DNA of 64,000 nt from an uncultured Victivallales bacterium (lineage in GTDB: Bacteria; Verrucomicrobiota; Lentisphaeria; Victivallales; UBA1829), in NCBI GenBank assembly GCA_944390795.1, contig CALXRI010000007.1, forward strand, positions 1 to 64,000, read 5' to 3'. Under the pieces are notes generated by a model. That model had not been told where the DNA came from, ran no database searches, and saw only the letters and a program-made list of their open reading frames with translations. How positions within the stretch are numbered: position 1 is the first letter of the stretch; each line of letters begins with the position of its first letter. Positions 46,501-55,798 of the stretch are shown piece by piece. Position numbers and translations under genes: made by a program.

Positions 46501-47346
46501 ATTCCCGACTTCGGGATGATTCCCGTTCTGCTGCACAGTGCCAAGCTTCATGTGGACCGTGAAGCGCTGCAGGATTCCCCGTTTTTTCATGTAATCATTG
46601 AGTCTGCGGATGCTGTCCAGATAGGGTTTCGGGACATCCGGGGTTTTCCGGAACGGGGAAAAGCAGTCCTGATACGGGGTATAGGTGTTCACCCCCGTCA
46701 TGTTTATCTTGTGCAGGAACAAATGCCTCATCCACGGAATCGACTCCTGAAAATAAAGTTCCGGATCGTTTCTTGTGAGTTCGCGGTAGTTGGCGCGCTC
46801 GCTGCCGTTTGCCTGCCGGAAAGCAAAATCGGGCCAGTCGGAAACTTCTGCGGCATGAAACAGCGCTCCTTTTTCCGATTTGCCGAACAGCCCCCGCGCG
46901 GTAACGGCGGCATACAGAAGCCCGGTACGGTCTTTTCCGGCGAGACGCAGGCCATGCTCTTCCCGGATCAGGCGATACCCCTGTGAAGGCAGTTTTTCCG
47001 GAATCTCCGCGGCATCGACAATCAGATTAAATTTTCCAGGCCGGATTTCCCTGCCCGCAGGCAGTCTTTTTTCTCCGAGCTCGGCAAGGCGGGAATTAAT
47101 CTCCTCCAGAATGATCTTTCCGGTTTCCGTATCCTCCGGACAAACCAGAAACATCCGTTCCACCTTCACCGCCTCCCGGTAGAAGGAAAGATGTTTCGGT
47201 ATCGGGGAAACCAAAATGTTTCGATCCGTCATCTGCTTATAATTCCGCATAAGCCTGCGGGATACATCCTGCGGGTCCTCCGCATGAATCCGGAACAGCG
47301 GAACCAGCAGTGCCGCCATCATGAGTTTCATCATTTTCGTCATCAT
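43570..47346 (-). CDS. secreted GH20-like glycan-active protein with CBM9-like and LamG-like domains
   Basis: The 1258-aa protein has a signal peptide (MMTKMMKLMMAALLVPLFRIHA). An N-terminal GH20/GH67-type domain 2 (GYRLIREEHGLRLAGKDRTG, about 120-140) leads to a TIM-barrel-like region (about 160-560) whose catalytic acids I cannot assign. A helical part, a CBM9-like module (about 745-930) and a LamG/concanavalin-like domain (about 1080-1230, beginning VEFDLWIGE) follow. SD AAGAAGG upstream. It is the last gene of the minus-strand operon led by the DUF5107 gene at 52295. Glycan hydrolysis is likely by architecture; substrate unknown. Confidence 0.7.
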   Translation of the reverse strand: MMTKMMKLMMAALLVPLFRIHAEDPQDVSRRLMRNYKQMTDRNILVSPIPKHLSFYREAVKVERMFLVCPEDTETGKIILEEINSRLAELGEKRLPAGREIRPGKFNLIVDAAEIPEKLPSQGYRLIREEHGLRLAGKDRTGLLYAAVTARGLFGKSEKGALFHAAEVSDWPDFAFRQANGSERANYRELTRNDPELYFQESIPWMRHLFLHKINMTGVNTYTPYQDCFSPFRKTPDVPKPYLDSIRRLNDYMKKRGILQRFTVHMKLGTVQQNGNHPEVGNLTFIPWHNHYNSWGRPDLQKIAAEKLRRYAEAAGIAQISLHPVDSGSITDPELWSTRDAASRKLYPKETDRARADADQVAVYRKVFQNSGIELAYIPYPYSGKTVTRSGVSALLGVEEDSPLVNRYLQKTMQWGRELHERLPKEIPLEIRESDRDSMRAYMSMFPGRPGIIYFETHLLRPEHDDWPLLSPYLAAMRTFLPFASQIGRMSDPRFHEPFLPITAEYMWNSCAPYYAEYGLPLKTDPGRLPFMSEYTCIATWGVELGKLAAPAFASGLSLEYLLSPEIVERAQNIKDPLPVYRAAREKLNLAIGAFEQVRAKVDAAGGFGAYGIGRLGEQLFNQYQLMFYGTRIFADGRYWRLELSGAIREGKFDQAEKLVGTATAMLLKDQTAFDQFLRARKAGELLLTPVQAPKVYYALDKSLHADAAKEIGEIRSLDKSKRQLFAAMNAPAWLKDLLKQPLPCGKVTGAVVVDGVPDEAAWSNAAPIEHFAESSVFRLMKEPIAFRMLYDEKNLYLSGVIERKGMQNYKDSRTAGGECAQLFFPAKDGSLRQWLIAPGGSMISHVWSAGNGSRKPDIRPGKSLAECKCAATPQQWSFEIRIPVSELGAKPACALFAYETMPEKGQALSQYYATAFADGGSFFNPELLRKLSDRREKSNESCLRIHFPEPVSLKNVLLSSGTGTEIRFRPVVECFRPVRNLTVKAEILDVGGMTVGRAAVAGAEFVSALLNPEMISVQTETIQKSVIIRLNAEYVLDGKRHRRVMDFPVGGVPAETFANLCRIPAEELPFAAYYPKRVELRQGSVEFDLWIGESVSQDRTLFHLGKVNTRYPGTANNNSIRIYTNRRILFVSIWDRQFKRRSMNAVFPLKKWCRVRIAWKTGRENCDLSVSIDGKTRALQPEDPQNKKPFPLDFTEAEAVQFNAMNTGYFPACARMKNIIFNGESLSAEKLSAGSCATVQQVFPAFSRPAESVSSEI

Positions 47347-47481
47347 ATTTCTGCTGCCTTCTTGTTTGGATGCTTTTTTTCTGCCATGTCCCGGAAATGG
47401 AAGGGAACATGCCGCGCGTTTTGATCCGGCCCAGGCCGCTTCGCCTGTCTCTGGCGCTTTCCTTTTCTTACGATTCCTTTA

Positions 47482-48282
47482 TCAGGGGAATCTGGTGTAG
47501 TTCCCCCATTCCTTCACCTGGTCTCTGCGCCCCCAGAATGGGTATCGCATGCAGTTGGCGGAGTCGAGATAATCAAGCGTCGGAATCCGCCGGTAGTCGA
47601 CCGGTGCGACATGCCCGTCGACAAAGGCTATGTTCATTTTTCTGTTGTGCCTTGCCGCATTCCGGAGCTGCTGCATGGTGTTGATGGGGAAGATCGTCCT
47701 GGAGTCGATGTTTTCTACGACATTGCCCTTGTCTCCGAATTTTGCGACCAATGTCGGGGATTTGATCTCTGAAACCTTCTCAAAATACCGTTCCGGATAG
47801 CTGGTGGCCATATAATAATAGCCGATGTAGGCAGCCAGACCGTACTGCGCGTAATACCATGTGGCGTGCTCATTTTCCGCCTCCCGGGAAACCTCAAGCT
47901 CTTCTGCGGGACAGCGGTATATGCCGGCGGGGATCCAGGTATTGCCGGCGGAGCCGAATTTCCAGACCGTTCTCGCTTTTACGTAACCGCACTGCTCCAC
48001 CAGCAGGCGCGGCCAGTAATCATTACGGCTCTCACGGCCTTTCAAGCCGCCGCATTGCGGAAGAATGTAATCCCGGTAGTCCCCGGAATAGGTAAAGGAG
48101 TAAAGGCTGATCTGCTTGAGATTGTTCACGCAGGAAATTGCCTGAGCCGTCTCTCTCGCCTTGTTCAAGGCAGGCAGAAGCATCCCGGCAAGAACCGCGA
48201 TGATCGCAATCACAACAAGGAGCTCTATCAAAGTAAAATGATCCGTCGTTCCGCAAAACGGCCTTTCTGCTGGTCTATTCAT
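47482..48282 (-). CDS. pseudopilin with prepilin-type N-terminal methylation domain (locus D)
   Basis: The 266-aa protein reads [20 protein letters not shown] and then a hydrophobic helix. The residue before F+1 is His. The C-terminal H-x9-DG motif is intact ([15 protein letters not shown]). SD AAGAAGG lies upstream of the ATG. Within the minus-strand operon it sits between the TIM-barrel protein (48422) and the GH20-like protein (43570). Confidence 0.87.
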   Translation of the reverse strand: MNRPAERPFCGTTDHFTLIELLVVIAIIAVLAGMLLPALNKARETAQAISCVNNLKQISLYSFTYSGDYRDYILPQCGGLKGRESRNDYWPRLLVEQCGYVKARTVWKFGSAGNTWIPAGIYRCPAEELEVSREAENEHATWYYAQYGLAAYIGYYYMATSYPERYFEKVSEIKSPTLVAKFGDKGNVVENIDSRTIFPINTMQQLRNAARHNRKMNIAFVDGHVAPVDYRRIPTLDYLDSANCMRYPFWGRRDQVKEWGNYTRFP

Positions 48283-48421
48283 GTTATATCCTTCTTTTTG
48301 TTTCAGTATTGCTCATTTCCAAACCCTGAGGAGAAATGCTTTGCGGACAGCATGAGTGTCCGTGTGCGGCGCTCCTTTTCAAGCCCGTTGATTTCCGCTT
48401 GCCGCAGAGCGTCGAAGTTTT

Positions 48422-50284
48422 TCACCTCCTTTCAATATGGAAGGAATGGGGCGGAATCTGTTCCTGTGCCGCATCGCTGAAGTTTGCCGTAACTGCGACG
48501 CCGTCGGAGAATTCCGTCCGGACCAGTTGATCGTCGCAGAAACGATGGGTCAGCATCTCCGCAAAAAAAGTGGATCGCATCTCATGGGAGATCCGATGGG
48601 AATCACGGTCGAAGCGGTGCGGGAGCATGCCGTACAGCGCCGCATAGTTCTGAAAATCTCCGCCCCAGACCCCAGAAACCCCTTCTCCCGTGAACTGAAG
48701 CACGGAATCGTGGTAAACCAGCTGGAAGAACGGGATCGGCATGCAGTTCCAGCGTCCGTCGCCGGGTTTGATGACGCAGTAGGCGCCCAGATCGATATCC
48801 CGGACGGCAAAATCATGCGGGGAACCTTCCGTGGCAACCGCGCCGATCCGTCGTTTCGCCTCCCGGAAAATCTCCAGACGCCACAGCGCGTCATCCCGAC
48901 GGGAACCGGCATGTTCCGGATGATAGCAGGGACGGAGCGGCACACAGCCCTGCACATCCAGGTAAATCGCGCCGCGTCCGGTCATTTCTGCAATCTCCGG
49001 CAGATCCCGCTTTGCATATTTCAGCGCGCATTTTCCGCACATGAGGTAACAGCGTCCGCCGCGCCAGATTCCGCCGCGGACGGGAACGCCGTCAATGTCG
49101 GTCATCAGTTCCGGAATGCGGAATTCCGGCGAATTCGCGTAGACGTCGCGGTAATTGTCGTGCACGGAATAGATATAATCCGGCGAAAGGGCGCGGGCCT
49201 CTTCCGCCGCACGGGTGAAATCGGCCTTGCTGCCGCGTTCCGGATTCACAGGAAAACGGGTGGGATAGCCGCTGTCGAAGCCATAGCGGTTCCAGCCGGT
49301 GTTGAAAATGCAGACTCTGTCAAATCCGTTCCTGCGGGCAGTTCGAAACACCTCCCGTGCAGTCCAGTTCCCGAGCTTTCCTTCCGACTCGGCGGCCTCG
49401 CGGTTGCGGACGTAGAGGCTCCAGTCGCGTTTCACCCCGGGCGGAAGCTGCGGCGTCGAATAGACATTATGCTTCCAGATCACCGCGCCCGCCAGTTTTT
49501 CGACTTCCGGGCATTGCTCCGCCTTTTCACGGAGAGAGAGAAAACGGTCTTCCGCCTTTACTCTGGCGCGGTACCATTTTGCCAGATCGGCATAGGTCCT
49601 TCCCTCCGGGAAGAAATGCGCGCGGACACTTCGCGCATATTCCGACTTCCCCGGCAGAAATTCATGGACAAATCCGCACCATCCCTGCGGCTCCGGCTGA
49701 TTCACGGAAATCTCCAGACAGTGATCGAAGGAATTCTGCGCATAAATGCCGATTCCGCCGGACTGCCGGAACAGTCCCGCGACCGGAAGAATCCCGTCGC
49801 AGCGCAAAGTTCCCGCCTCGGACGCGGGGAAACGGTACAACTCGCCCGAGGAGCGGAAGGCTCCGGCCACTTCACAGGCTGTCCGGGTGTCCCAGTTCAG
49901 GAAACGGTGCGGAAAACTCAGCTGAAGCGTCTCCATGTCAAGGCCTTCCGGAACCTCCGTTATGAAAACCAGGTCGTCATTCTCCATCCGGATGCGGAAT
50001 GTCAGGCGGATGTCCGGCCCCGGATCCGGTTTGCGGTATCCGTGTTCCGGAAAGCGGGCATACCAGAGAAGTTTCTCCATGCGGATGCGTATTTCATTCC
50101 CCTCCTGCCGGACATCAAGCGCGGCACTCTCCGCGGAAAGTTCCAGATTGATGCAGCCCCCGTAATTCAGGGAAACATAACCGGCTGCATCATATGCGAA
50201 TCCGGGGCCCCGCACGGTCAGGCGGGACCCGTCTTCGGGGATCTGCACGCAAACCTTCCCGTTATCCAGTTTCAGCAGGCGCAT
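48422..50284 (-). CDS. putative TIM-barrel glycoside hydrolase-like protein (DUF5696/GH101-type resemblance)
   Basis: The 620-aa protein has no signal peptide. An N-terminal beta-sandwich region (about 1-230) is followed by a TIM-barrel-like region with possible catalytic acids in GAIYLDVQG (about 455-463) and AVATEGSPHD (about 500), as in GH101/DUF5696-like proteins; both assignments are inference. It lacks export signals, so it may act on imported oligosaccharide. SD GAGGAG precedes the ATG. Second gene of the operon, 13 bases after the DUF5107 gene. Confidence 0.65.
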   Translation of the reverse strand: MRLLKLDNGKVCVQIPEDGSRLTVRGPGFAYDAAGYVSLNYGGCINLELSAESAALDVRQEGNEIRIRMEKLLWYARFPEHGYRKPDPGPDIRLTFRIRMENDDLVFITEVPEGLDMETLQLSFPHRFLNWDTRTACEVAGAFRSSGELYRFPASEAGTLRCDGILPVAGLFRQSGGIGIYAQNSFDHCLEISVNQPEPQGWCGFVHEFLPGKSEYARSVRAHFFPEGRTYADLAKWYRARVKAEDRFLSLREKAEQCPEVEKLAGAVIWKHNVYSTPQLPPGVKRDWSLYVRNREAAESEGKLGNWTAREVFRTARRNGFDRVCIFNTGWNRYGFDSGYPTRFPVNPERGSKADFTRAAEEARALSPDYIYSVHDNYRDVYANSPEFRIPELMTDIDGVPVRGGIWRGGRCYLMCGKCALKYAKRDLPEIAEMTGRGAIYLDVQGCVPLRPCYHPEHAGSRRDDALWRLEIFREAKRRIGAVATEGSPHDFAVRDIDLGAYCVIKPGDGRWNCMPIPFFQLVYHDSVLQFTGEGVSGVWGGDFQNYAALYGMLPHRFDRDSHRISHEMRSTFFAEMLTHRFCDDQLVRTEFSDGVAVTANFSDAAQEQIPPHSFHIERR

Positions 50285-50297
50285 AACGGCTGTCTCC

Positions 50298-52295
50298 TCA
50301 TTTTTTTCTCTTGTTGATCAAACTGTTCATCCGCAGATCGAAACAGAACGGGATCTCCATATCCTCCACGGCCAGAGCCGCGCCCTTGCGCTCCGCCTGT
50401 TTCTGGCGGATGTAGATATAAAGTTCCGAGAGCGAGTTTTCTCCCTCGCGGATGTCCGGAATTTCATCCCCGGCATACTGCATCAGAATCTGTTCCGCCG
50501 CATCCACATCGCCCCGGCGGGCAATGGCATCCGCGTAAAGGAAATGGATCAGGGGAACCTCTCGCATCGCTTGCGCCAGGGATTCGTAAGTCTGAATCAG
50601 ACGCGTATAATCATGCGCTTCCAGCATGGTTTTGAACGCCTCCTTGATAAGCGCCGGATCGTTCCGGCGCATGGCGATGACCTCGGAAAAATGCCGGGAT
50701 GCTCCGGCAAGATCTCCCGTAACGCGGCAGAGATTCGCCAGCGCGTAAATACTCCATGCGTTCCGGGAAAGAGACAGTGACTTCTCCATGCATTCCCGCG
50801 CCTTTTCCCAATCCTCCCGATAGTAGTAAATCGTTCCGAGATGATACCGGACGAACCAGTCCGCTTTCGCCTTTTTCAGCAGTTCAAGCCATTCGTCCTG
50901 CGTTTGATACGACTGCGGCGGAACGTCCGGATCGTGCGGGGGAAGCGTGCCGTGTTCCAGCAGATGACACCAGTCGGACTGTTCCGCGCCGACATTTCCG
51001 AAATCCAGATGTTCCGCAAGTTTTTTCTGTCCGGATTTTTCACGGCGCAGATTTTCCAGCGCTCCCCATCCGGAGCCGCAGGAAACAACCTCCGCGGGTT
51101 TCAGGGCAAAACTTTTTCCGGTTCGTTCCAGCAGAATGTCCAATGTTTCGCGCGGCAGAAGTTCCTCAAGGCGCTCCGCCGTCTCCCGGATCGCGCCGTT
51201 CCATTCGCCGAAGATTTTCCCGGGATCCGTCTGAATTGCGCCGTATGCCTCAATCCACTCCCAGACCGCGCCGGCGGGCATGGGAACATGTTCCATCTGC
51301 GTCCGGCAGAGTCCAGCCTGGATTTCCGCATAATCCACGCCGTTTTCCCCGGTGAGACGCCGCTGCCAGTGCAGCCCGCCGGGGGAACGGCCCCATGTAA
51401 ACAGCTTGCGCCCTTTCAGGCGGTCGGTGGATGTCTGGACCAGGCCATGGCCGTCCCCGTAGATGGAAGCCTCGAATTTCCGCTCCGCATCCGGGATGTT
51501 GAAGAAATGGTCCTTACTGTTCCAGTGACTGAAAGGGAAAGTGCAGTCGAACCCTTCGCATACGGGAAGCGGAAGTTTCTTCAGAATATGCCGGGTGTCG
51601 CTGATGTAAGTGTTGGCGAATGTGGTGGCAGCGGGTGCAATGATGCGCTGTTTCGGGCATTCCTTCACGGCGGTGTTCGACCACCAGTACATGGGAACTT
51701 CCTTCGGATTCGGATTTTCGATCCGGACGCGGACGAACAGAAAGCGGGAATCCTCCGGCAGAAAGAAATCCATCTGATAGACCACAGCGCGGACACGGGA
51801 GAATTCATAAAACCGCAGGACGGGGGTTCCGTCTTCATCCTCAGTCACGGCGGTAAACAGCGGGGAGCAGGTATATGCGTCATGGCCGCGGCTTCCGATG
51901 TTCCATTCCACGCCGCCGGCGACCCATGCGTTCCGGACGGCGAAATTACCCGGCTTGAACACAGGATTCTCCACCACCAGATCCCGTTGTTTCTCCTTGT
52001 CGTAAAGACTCCAGAGCCGGCCTCCGAGGCCGGGCAGGAAACGCGCCTTCAGAAATTCGTTCTCCAGCACGACGGAATCAAAACTCATCTTCTCCATCTG
52101 CGTCCCGTATTCATCCTGGCGCAGATGCGGCATGATGTTCGGAACAAGTCCGTATCCGATCCGAAGCCCGTCGGAAGGATCGACATCGGCCTCAATGCTG
52201 TGGATCAGCGCATTGCGCATGGACGGGAAGACATTCTGCGGCTCCAGCCTGATTCCCGGCATAAGTTTCTTTTCAAAACGGATCTGTGTGCTCAT
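50298..52295 (-). CDS. DUF5107 protein with TPR repeats
   Basis: The 665-aa protein carries DUF5107 in the N-terminal half (residues about 10-330; LKARFLPGLGGRLWSLYD, GGVEWNIGSRGH, MYWWSNTAV), an aldose-epimerase-like sugar-binding fold. Helical TPR-like repeats occupy about 450-640 (NAWSIYALANLCRVTGD). No signal peptide. First gene of the minus-strand locus D operon, divergent from the GntR/LacI regulator at 52575. Confidence 0.83.
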   Translation of the reverse strand: MSTQIRFEKKLMPGIRLEPQNVFPSMRNALIHSIEADVDPSDGLRIGYGLVPNIMPHLRQDEYGTQMEKMSFDSVVLENEFLKARFLPGLGGRLWSLYDKEKQRDLVVENPVFKPGNFAVRNAWVAGGVEWNIGSRGHDAYTCSPLFTAVTEDEDGTPVLRFYEFSRVRAVVYQMDFFLPEDSRFLFVRVRIENPNPKEVPMYWWSNTAVKECPKQRIIAPAATTFANTYISDTRHILKKLPLPVCEGFDCTFPFSHWNSKDHFFNIPDAERKFEASIYGDGHGLVQTSTDRLKGRKLFTWGRSPGGLHWQRRLTGENGVDYAEIQAGLCRTQMEHVPMPAGAVWEWIEAYGAIQTDPGKIFGEWNGAIRETAERLEELLPRETLDILLERTGKSFALKPAEVVSCGSGWGALENLRREKSGQKKLAEHLDFGNVGAEQSDWCHLLEHGTLPPHDPDVPPQSYQTQDEWLELLKKAKADWFVRYHLGTIYYYREDWEKARECMEKSLSLSRNAWSIYALANLCRVTGDLAGASRHFSEVIAMRRNDPALIKEAFKTMLEAHDYTRLIQTYESLAQAMREVPLIHFLYADAIARRGDVDAAEQILMQYAGDEIPDIREGENSLSELYIYIRQKQAERKGAALAVEDMEIPFCFDLRMNSLINKRKK

Positions 52296-52519
52296 CTTTC
52301 CCGTATCTCTCTTTCATCTTGTATCATCATATATCCAATTTAAACAGCATGTTGATTCAACAAGTTTCTGTCCGTAAAATAACATCAAATGAAAGAATGT
52401 CAAGCGGGAAACACCTTTTTTCCGGCATTCCGTGGATTTCCGCATTCCCCATTTTGCATTTCATGTTCCGGTCCTGAAATGAAACCGGCACGTTTTTTCC
52501 GGTATTTTCCGACTGGAAG

Positions 52520-52555
52520 TTGACAATGCTGGATTCCCGGATAGATTACCGGGAA
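52520..52555 (+). promoter_or_regulatory. promoter and palindromic operator of the locus D regulator
   Basis: TTGACA (52520-52525), 16-bp spacer, TAGATT (52542-52547). A perfect inverted repeat TTCCCGG-N8-CCGGGAA (52534-52555) straddles the -10 box, which is the expected arrangement for repression by the adjacent regulator. A second palindrome, TGTTGATTCAACA (52350-52362), lies on the side of the divergent operon. Confidence 0.65.
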
Positions 52556-52574
52556 ACAACCTGATGAGACAACA

Positions 52575-53642
52575 ATGGCAAAACCTTCCTCGCACTACAA
52601 GTATCAGGATTTGAAAGACTACCTGATCCGGCAGATCCAGGCGGGACCGCAGGAAAACGGCGGACAACTGGAATCGGAACCCCAGCTGTGCAGAAAATTC
52701 AACCTGTCCCGCAATACCACGCGCCAGGCAATGCGCGAACTGGAGAACGAGGGCTACATCTACCGGATCCACGGGAAAGGAACGTTCATCCGTTCCGACG
52801 CGCCCGCAGCGCTTCGTAAAATCGCATTGCTGATCTATGACACCGCCTATACGGCGCATCCGGTCACCGGCGCCCTGATCTGCGGAATCGGCGAAGTGCT
52901 GGAGCAGAACGGCTATGTGCTGGACATTCTGGCAAGCAAACGCAGTTTCCATGACGAGAACCTGAAGCGTCTCGCCAAGTCCTACGCAGGATTTCTGATC
53001 GGCTCCTATCAGCTGGACGAATTGACGCTGCGGGAACTGAAAAAAATAGCCAAACCTTATTTCTTTGTAAAAAATTATCTGCCGGGATATGAACAGAACG
53101 CGCTGCGGATTGACTTCCGGCATGCGGGATTCCTTGCCGCGGAATATCTCATACGCACGGGGTGCAGGAATCTGGCTCTGATCTATTCCGGAGAGGGTGT
53201 CGCAATTTCGCGTGATTTCAAAAACGGCGTCACGGAGGCCGCGCTGGAGCATGGGGCCAGGCTCCGCCGCGAGAACATCTTTTCCGTTTATTATTCAGAC
53301 CGTGCGGATATTCCGCAGATTGCGGAAACAATCCTGGAGCGCTCCGACCGTCCGGACGGGATCATCTGCGCTTCCGATGAACAGGGAGCCGCGCTTCTGG
53401 ATGAATTTGGGAAAAAAGGAGTTTCCATTCCCCGCGACATGGCGGTGATCGGGTGCAACAATACCGTGTTCAGCGAACTGGCACAACCTCCGCTGACAAC
53501 TATCGACATTCATATCGACGAACTCGGACGTCTGGCGGGCGCCCAGATCATTGATCTCATTGCCGGCGGGAAATTCTCCCCGCGGGTTCTGACCCCTTCC
53601 TGCATCATACGAGCCTCGACAGGAAAAGAGAAGCCTGCCTGA
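52575..53642 (+). CDS. GntR/LacI hybrid transcriptional regulator (locus D)
   Basis: The 355-aa protein has a GntR winged helix (YQDLKDYLIRQI, then LCRKFNLSRNTTRQAMREL, residues about 10-75) joined to a LacI-like sensor domain (ALLIYDTAYTA, about 90-350; IPRDMAVIGCNN). It is divergent from the DUF5107-led operon, separated by 279 bases holding its own promoter/operator and a second palindrome. Likely a sugar-responsive repressor of both directions. Confidence 0.88.
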   Translation: MAKPSSHYKYQDLKDYLIRQIQAGPQENGGQLESEPQLCRKFNLSRNTTRQAMRELENEGYIYRIHGKGTFIRSDAPAALRKIALLIYDTAYTAHPVTGALICGIGEVLEQNGYVLDILASKRSFHDENLKRLAKSYAGFLIGSYQLDELTLRELKKIAKPYFFVKNYLPGYEQNALRIDFRHAGFLAAEYLIRTGCRNLALIYSGEGVAISRDFKNGVTEAALEHGARLRRENIFSVYYSDRADIPQIAETILERSDRPDGIICASDEQGAALLDEFGKKGVSIPRDMAVIGCNNTVFSELAQPPLTTIDIHIDELGRLAGAQIIDLIAGGKFSPRVLTPSCIIRASTGKEKPA

Positions 53643-53710
53643 AATCCGCCGGACAAAGTTCAAGCGCCTGTTCGGCAGTGCAACGCATGTCCGTCGGCAT
53701 ACGACCGGAA

Positions 53711-54580
53711 TCAGCTTTGGCTGCGGTACTGTTTCGGCGACATCCCCATGACCGCCTTGAAACGGCGGTAAAAATGAAACGGATCCAGATAACCGAATTC
53801 CTGTGCGAGCTGCGCCGCGGATTTCGAGGTGGTCCGGAGACGTTCGCCGATCATCTGCAGCTTCAGACGGTCAATGTATCGCTTGGGCGGATATCCGGTT
53901 TTTTCGATGAACAGGCGCCTCAGGTGCGTCGGACTGAGTCCGCAGATTTCGGCAAGTTCCGGAATGGTCCACCATTTTTCCGGATATTCGCGAATGGTTT
54001 CCAGAAGCATGTCGAAAGCATCCGTTTTTCCGGTTTTTCTCGGCTGTCTGGAGAAATAAATCTCTCCGAGCAAATGCTGAAGTTTCATTGCGGCGGCCAG
54101 ATGGGAATCGACCGTGAGAAGAAGCAGCAGCTCATGAATCGGTTTCAGGCGGCGGATCTGCCCGAGATGGAACACGCCGCTTTGCAGGAGTCCGGATTTG
54201 CGCATCATATCCGCAACCGGCCCCTTGAAACACAGATTGTCCTCCACATATGGCTCTCCCTCTATCGCTCCGTAGCGATTCAGCATGCCGTCAAGAGTAA
54301 TAATGCAGTCACCGGGATTCACGATCCGCTGCATGCCGTTTTCCAGCCAGACGCGTCCTTTCCCCGCCAGCAGATGGGAAATGGAGTTATAATGAAATCT
54401 CCGGATCGGGCAGTGCTCGAAAGTATTCCGCAGCGGAGAGGTGTTCCGTATCAGCTGCGGAGTCGGGCAGTGACTGTTGAAAAGCCAGAGTCCGTAATCA
54501 TGAATCCGCTTCGGAAGTTCCGGAATATAGGAAAATTCCGCGATTGAAAAATTGTCATGCCTCATGGTTGATTTATCCAT
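53711..54580 (-). CDS. AraC-family transcriptional regulator (cassette C)
   Basis: The 289-aa protein has an N-terminal cupin-like sensing domain (about 20-160) and a C-terminal AraC DNA-binding domain with two helix-turn-helix motifs (WWTIPELAEICGLSPTHLRR, then SAAQLAQEFGYLDPFHFYRR). It is divergent from the cassette C genes at 55069-62673, with 488 bases between the starts. Likely an activator of that cassette. Confidence 0.88.
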   Translation of the reverse strand: MDKSTMRHDNFSIAEFSYIPELPKRIHDYGLWLFNSHCPTPQLIRNTSPLRNTFEHCPIRRFHYNSISHLLAGKGRVWLENGMQRIVNPGDCIITLDGMLNRYGAIEGEPYVEDNLCFKGPVADMMRKSGLLQSGVFHLGQIRRLKPIHELLLLLTVDSHLAAAMKLQHLLGEIYFSRQPRKTGKTDAFDMLLETIREYPEKWWTIPELAEICGLSPTHLRRLFIEKTGYPPKRYIDRLKLQMIGERLRTTSKSAAQLAQEFGYLDPFHFYRRFKAVMGMSPKQYRSQS

Positions 54581-55068
54581 TTTATTTTTTTATCCGATGC
54601 GTATAATATATATTGTTAAAATACTTTTGCCATAACCGGACAATACGGTTCTGACAGAAAAGTCCATATAACATGAAAAAGGGAACGGCGGCTTGCAATG
54701 CGGAGCGGTGTTTTGCAGATTGCAGAAGAAATTCAGCCGGACAGGGCGTGTATCGGAACCGCCCGGTCCGGACTCAGACTGATGTCTTCCGTCTGGAAAA
54801 GAATGATTTCCCGTGAAGCATTCTGCCTTTCCCCGGCTGTTTACTGCGGAGGCCGGAAAAACCGGCGCGGCAACACGGAATCGGAATTCCAAACAGAAAC
54901 AGTGCAAAAACGGATTTCAACACAAAAGGAGATTGGTTCCCGGATCAAACATGCAACTTCAAACACTTTTCCTTCCACGCATCTCCCGGACGCGCAGGAA
55001 AAACTCCGCAGGATCGCGGGAAAGGCATTTCGCCATCGGTAAATAAATCCAACTATGGAGCTGTGAAT
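54581..55068. other. long divergent regulatory region, cassette C
   Basis: It contains an AT-rich stretch next to the AraC gene (54585-54625) and the inverted repeat AACCG-N7-CGGTT (54634-54650), a possible AraC-protein site. A 400-base leader toward the first structural gene contains no convincing gene; small frames here lack properly placed ribosome sites. Confidence 0.5.
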
Positions 55069-55683
55069 ATGAAATCTTCAGGAAAAACCACTCTTACCGC
55101 TTTGATTGTCACCTTGGGCATTTCAGCCTTGTCCGCCGCCGAACCAGCAAAAAGCGCCGGCGCCGTTCCCGTCAGTCCTTGCGCATCGCCGGAGGCAATG
55201 GTCCGCAACGGATCTTTTGAAATGCAGACGAATCCGCCTTCGAAGAAGGACAACGGCAGGAACTGGGTATTCCGTTCCAGGACCATAGCGGATTCCTGGA
55301 TCTATCAGACGAACGGGGGGTATGCCGAAACATGCAGCGACAATCCCGCGGCGGGAAAGGTTTATCTGCGTGTTGAACCGCCGAAGCGCGGATTCCCGGC
55401 ATTCCTGCTGCAGGACCTGAAGAAACCGGCAGCGCCGGGAACATATCTTCTCGCCATGAAAATCCGGGGGAACGGGTCCATTGAACCTTACATCACCGTC
55501 CGCACCGGAAGCGGCAAGACCCTGTCGTTCGGAAAAACGAAGTTCCGGGCAAAAGCGGGGGAATGGACTGCAATCGCTCATCCGGTCACCGTGAAGGAGC
55601 AAGGCGTTGCGCGCCTCATGCTCAGAATCTCGGGGCAGAGTCTGGACCTTGACGACATCTCCTTGACTCCGAAGGGAAACTAG
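55069..55683 (+). CDS. small secreted protein, stand-alone copy of the C-terminal module of the DUF4838 protein (cassette C)
   Basis: The 204-aa protein has a signal peptide (MKSSGKTTLTALIVTLGISA). The mature part matches the last ~165 residues of the protein at 56652: both have NGSFE/NGGFET, NWVFRS/NWIFQS, WIYQTNGG/WIYQANGG, PPKRGFPAFLLQ/PPRKGYPAFLLQ, MKIRG and LDLDD/IDLDD. The fold looks like a beta-sandwich carbohydrate-binding module. The ATG at 55069 has GGAG eight bases upstream; an in-frame GTG lies two codons before. Confidence 0.75.
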   Translation: MKSSGKTTLTALIVTLGISALSAAEPAKSAGAVPVSPCASPEAMVRNGSFEMQTNPPSKKDNGRNWVFRSRTIADSWIYQTNGGYAETCSDNPAAGKVYLRVEPPKRGFPAFLLQDLKKPAAPGTYLLAMKIRGNGSIEPYITVRTGSGKTLSFGKTKFRAKAGEWTAIAHPVTVKEQGVARLMLRISGQSLDLDDISLTPKGN

Positions 55684-55798
55684 GGTGTCCCGAAGCACGT
55701 TCAGAACGTCCGGCGAATCTGTCGGGAGTTCTCTCCGGCACCATGTTCTCCCCGTTCTTTCCGATAAAACCATAACCCGTTGAGAAATAAAAACTTCC

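Noticed and set aside
44506-46986. Long plus-strand frame opposite the GH20-like gene
   Set aside because: Antisense shadow; the minus strand carries a signal peptide and recognisable modules.
54698-55042. 114-codon frame in the cassette C leader
   Set aside because: No Shine-Dalgarno and composition like non-coding DNA; more likely a long untranslated or regulatory region.
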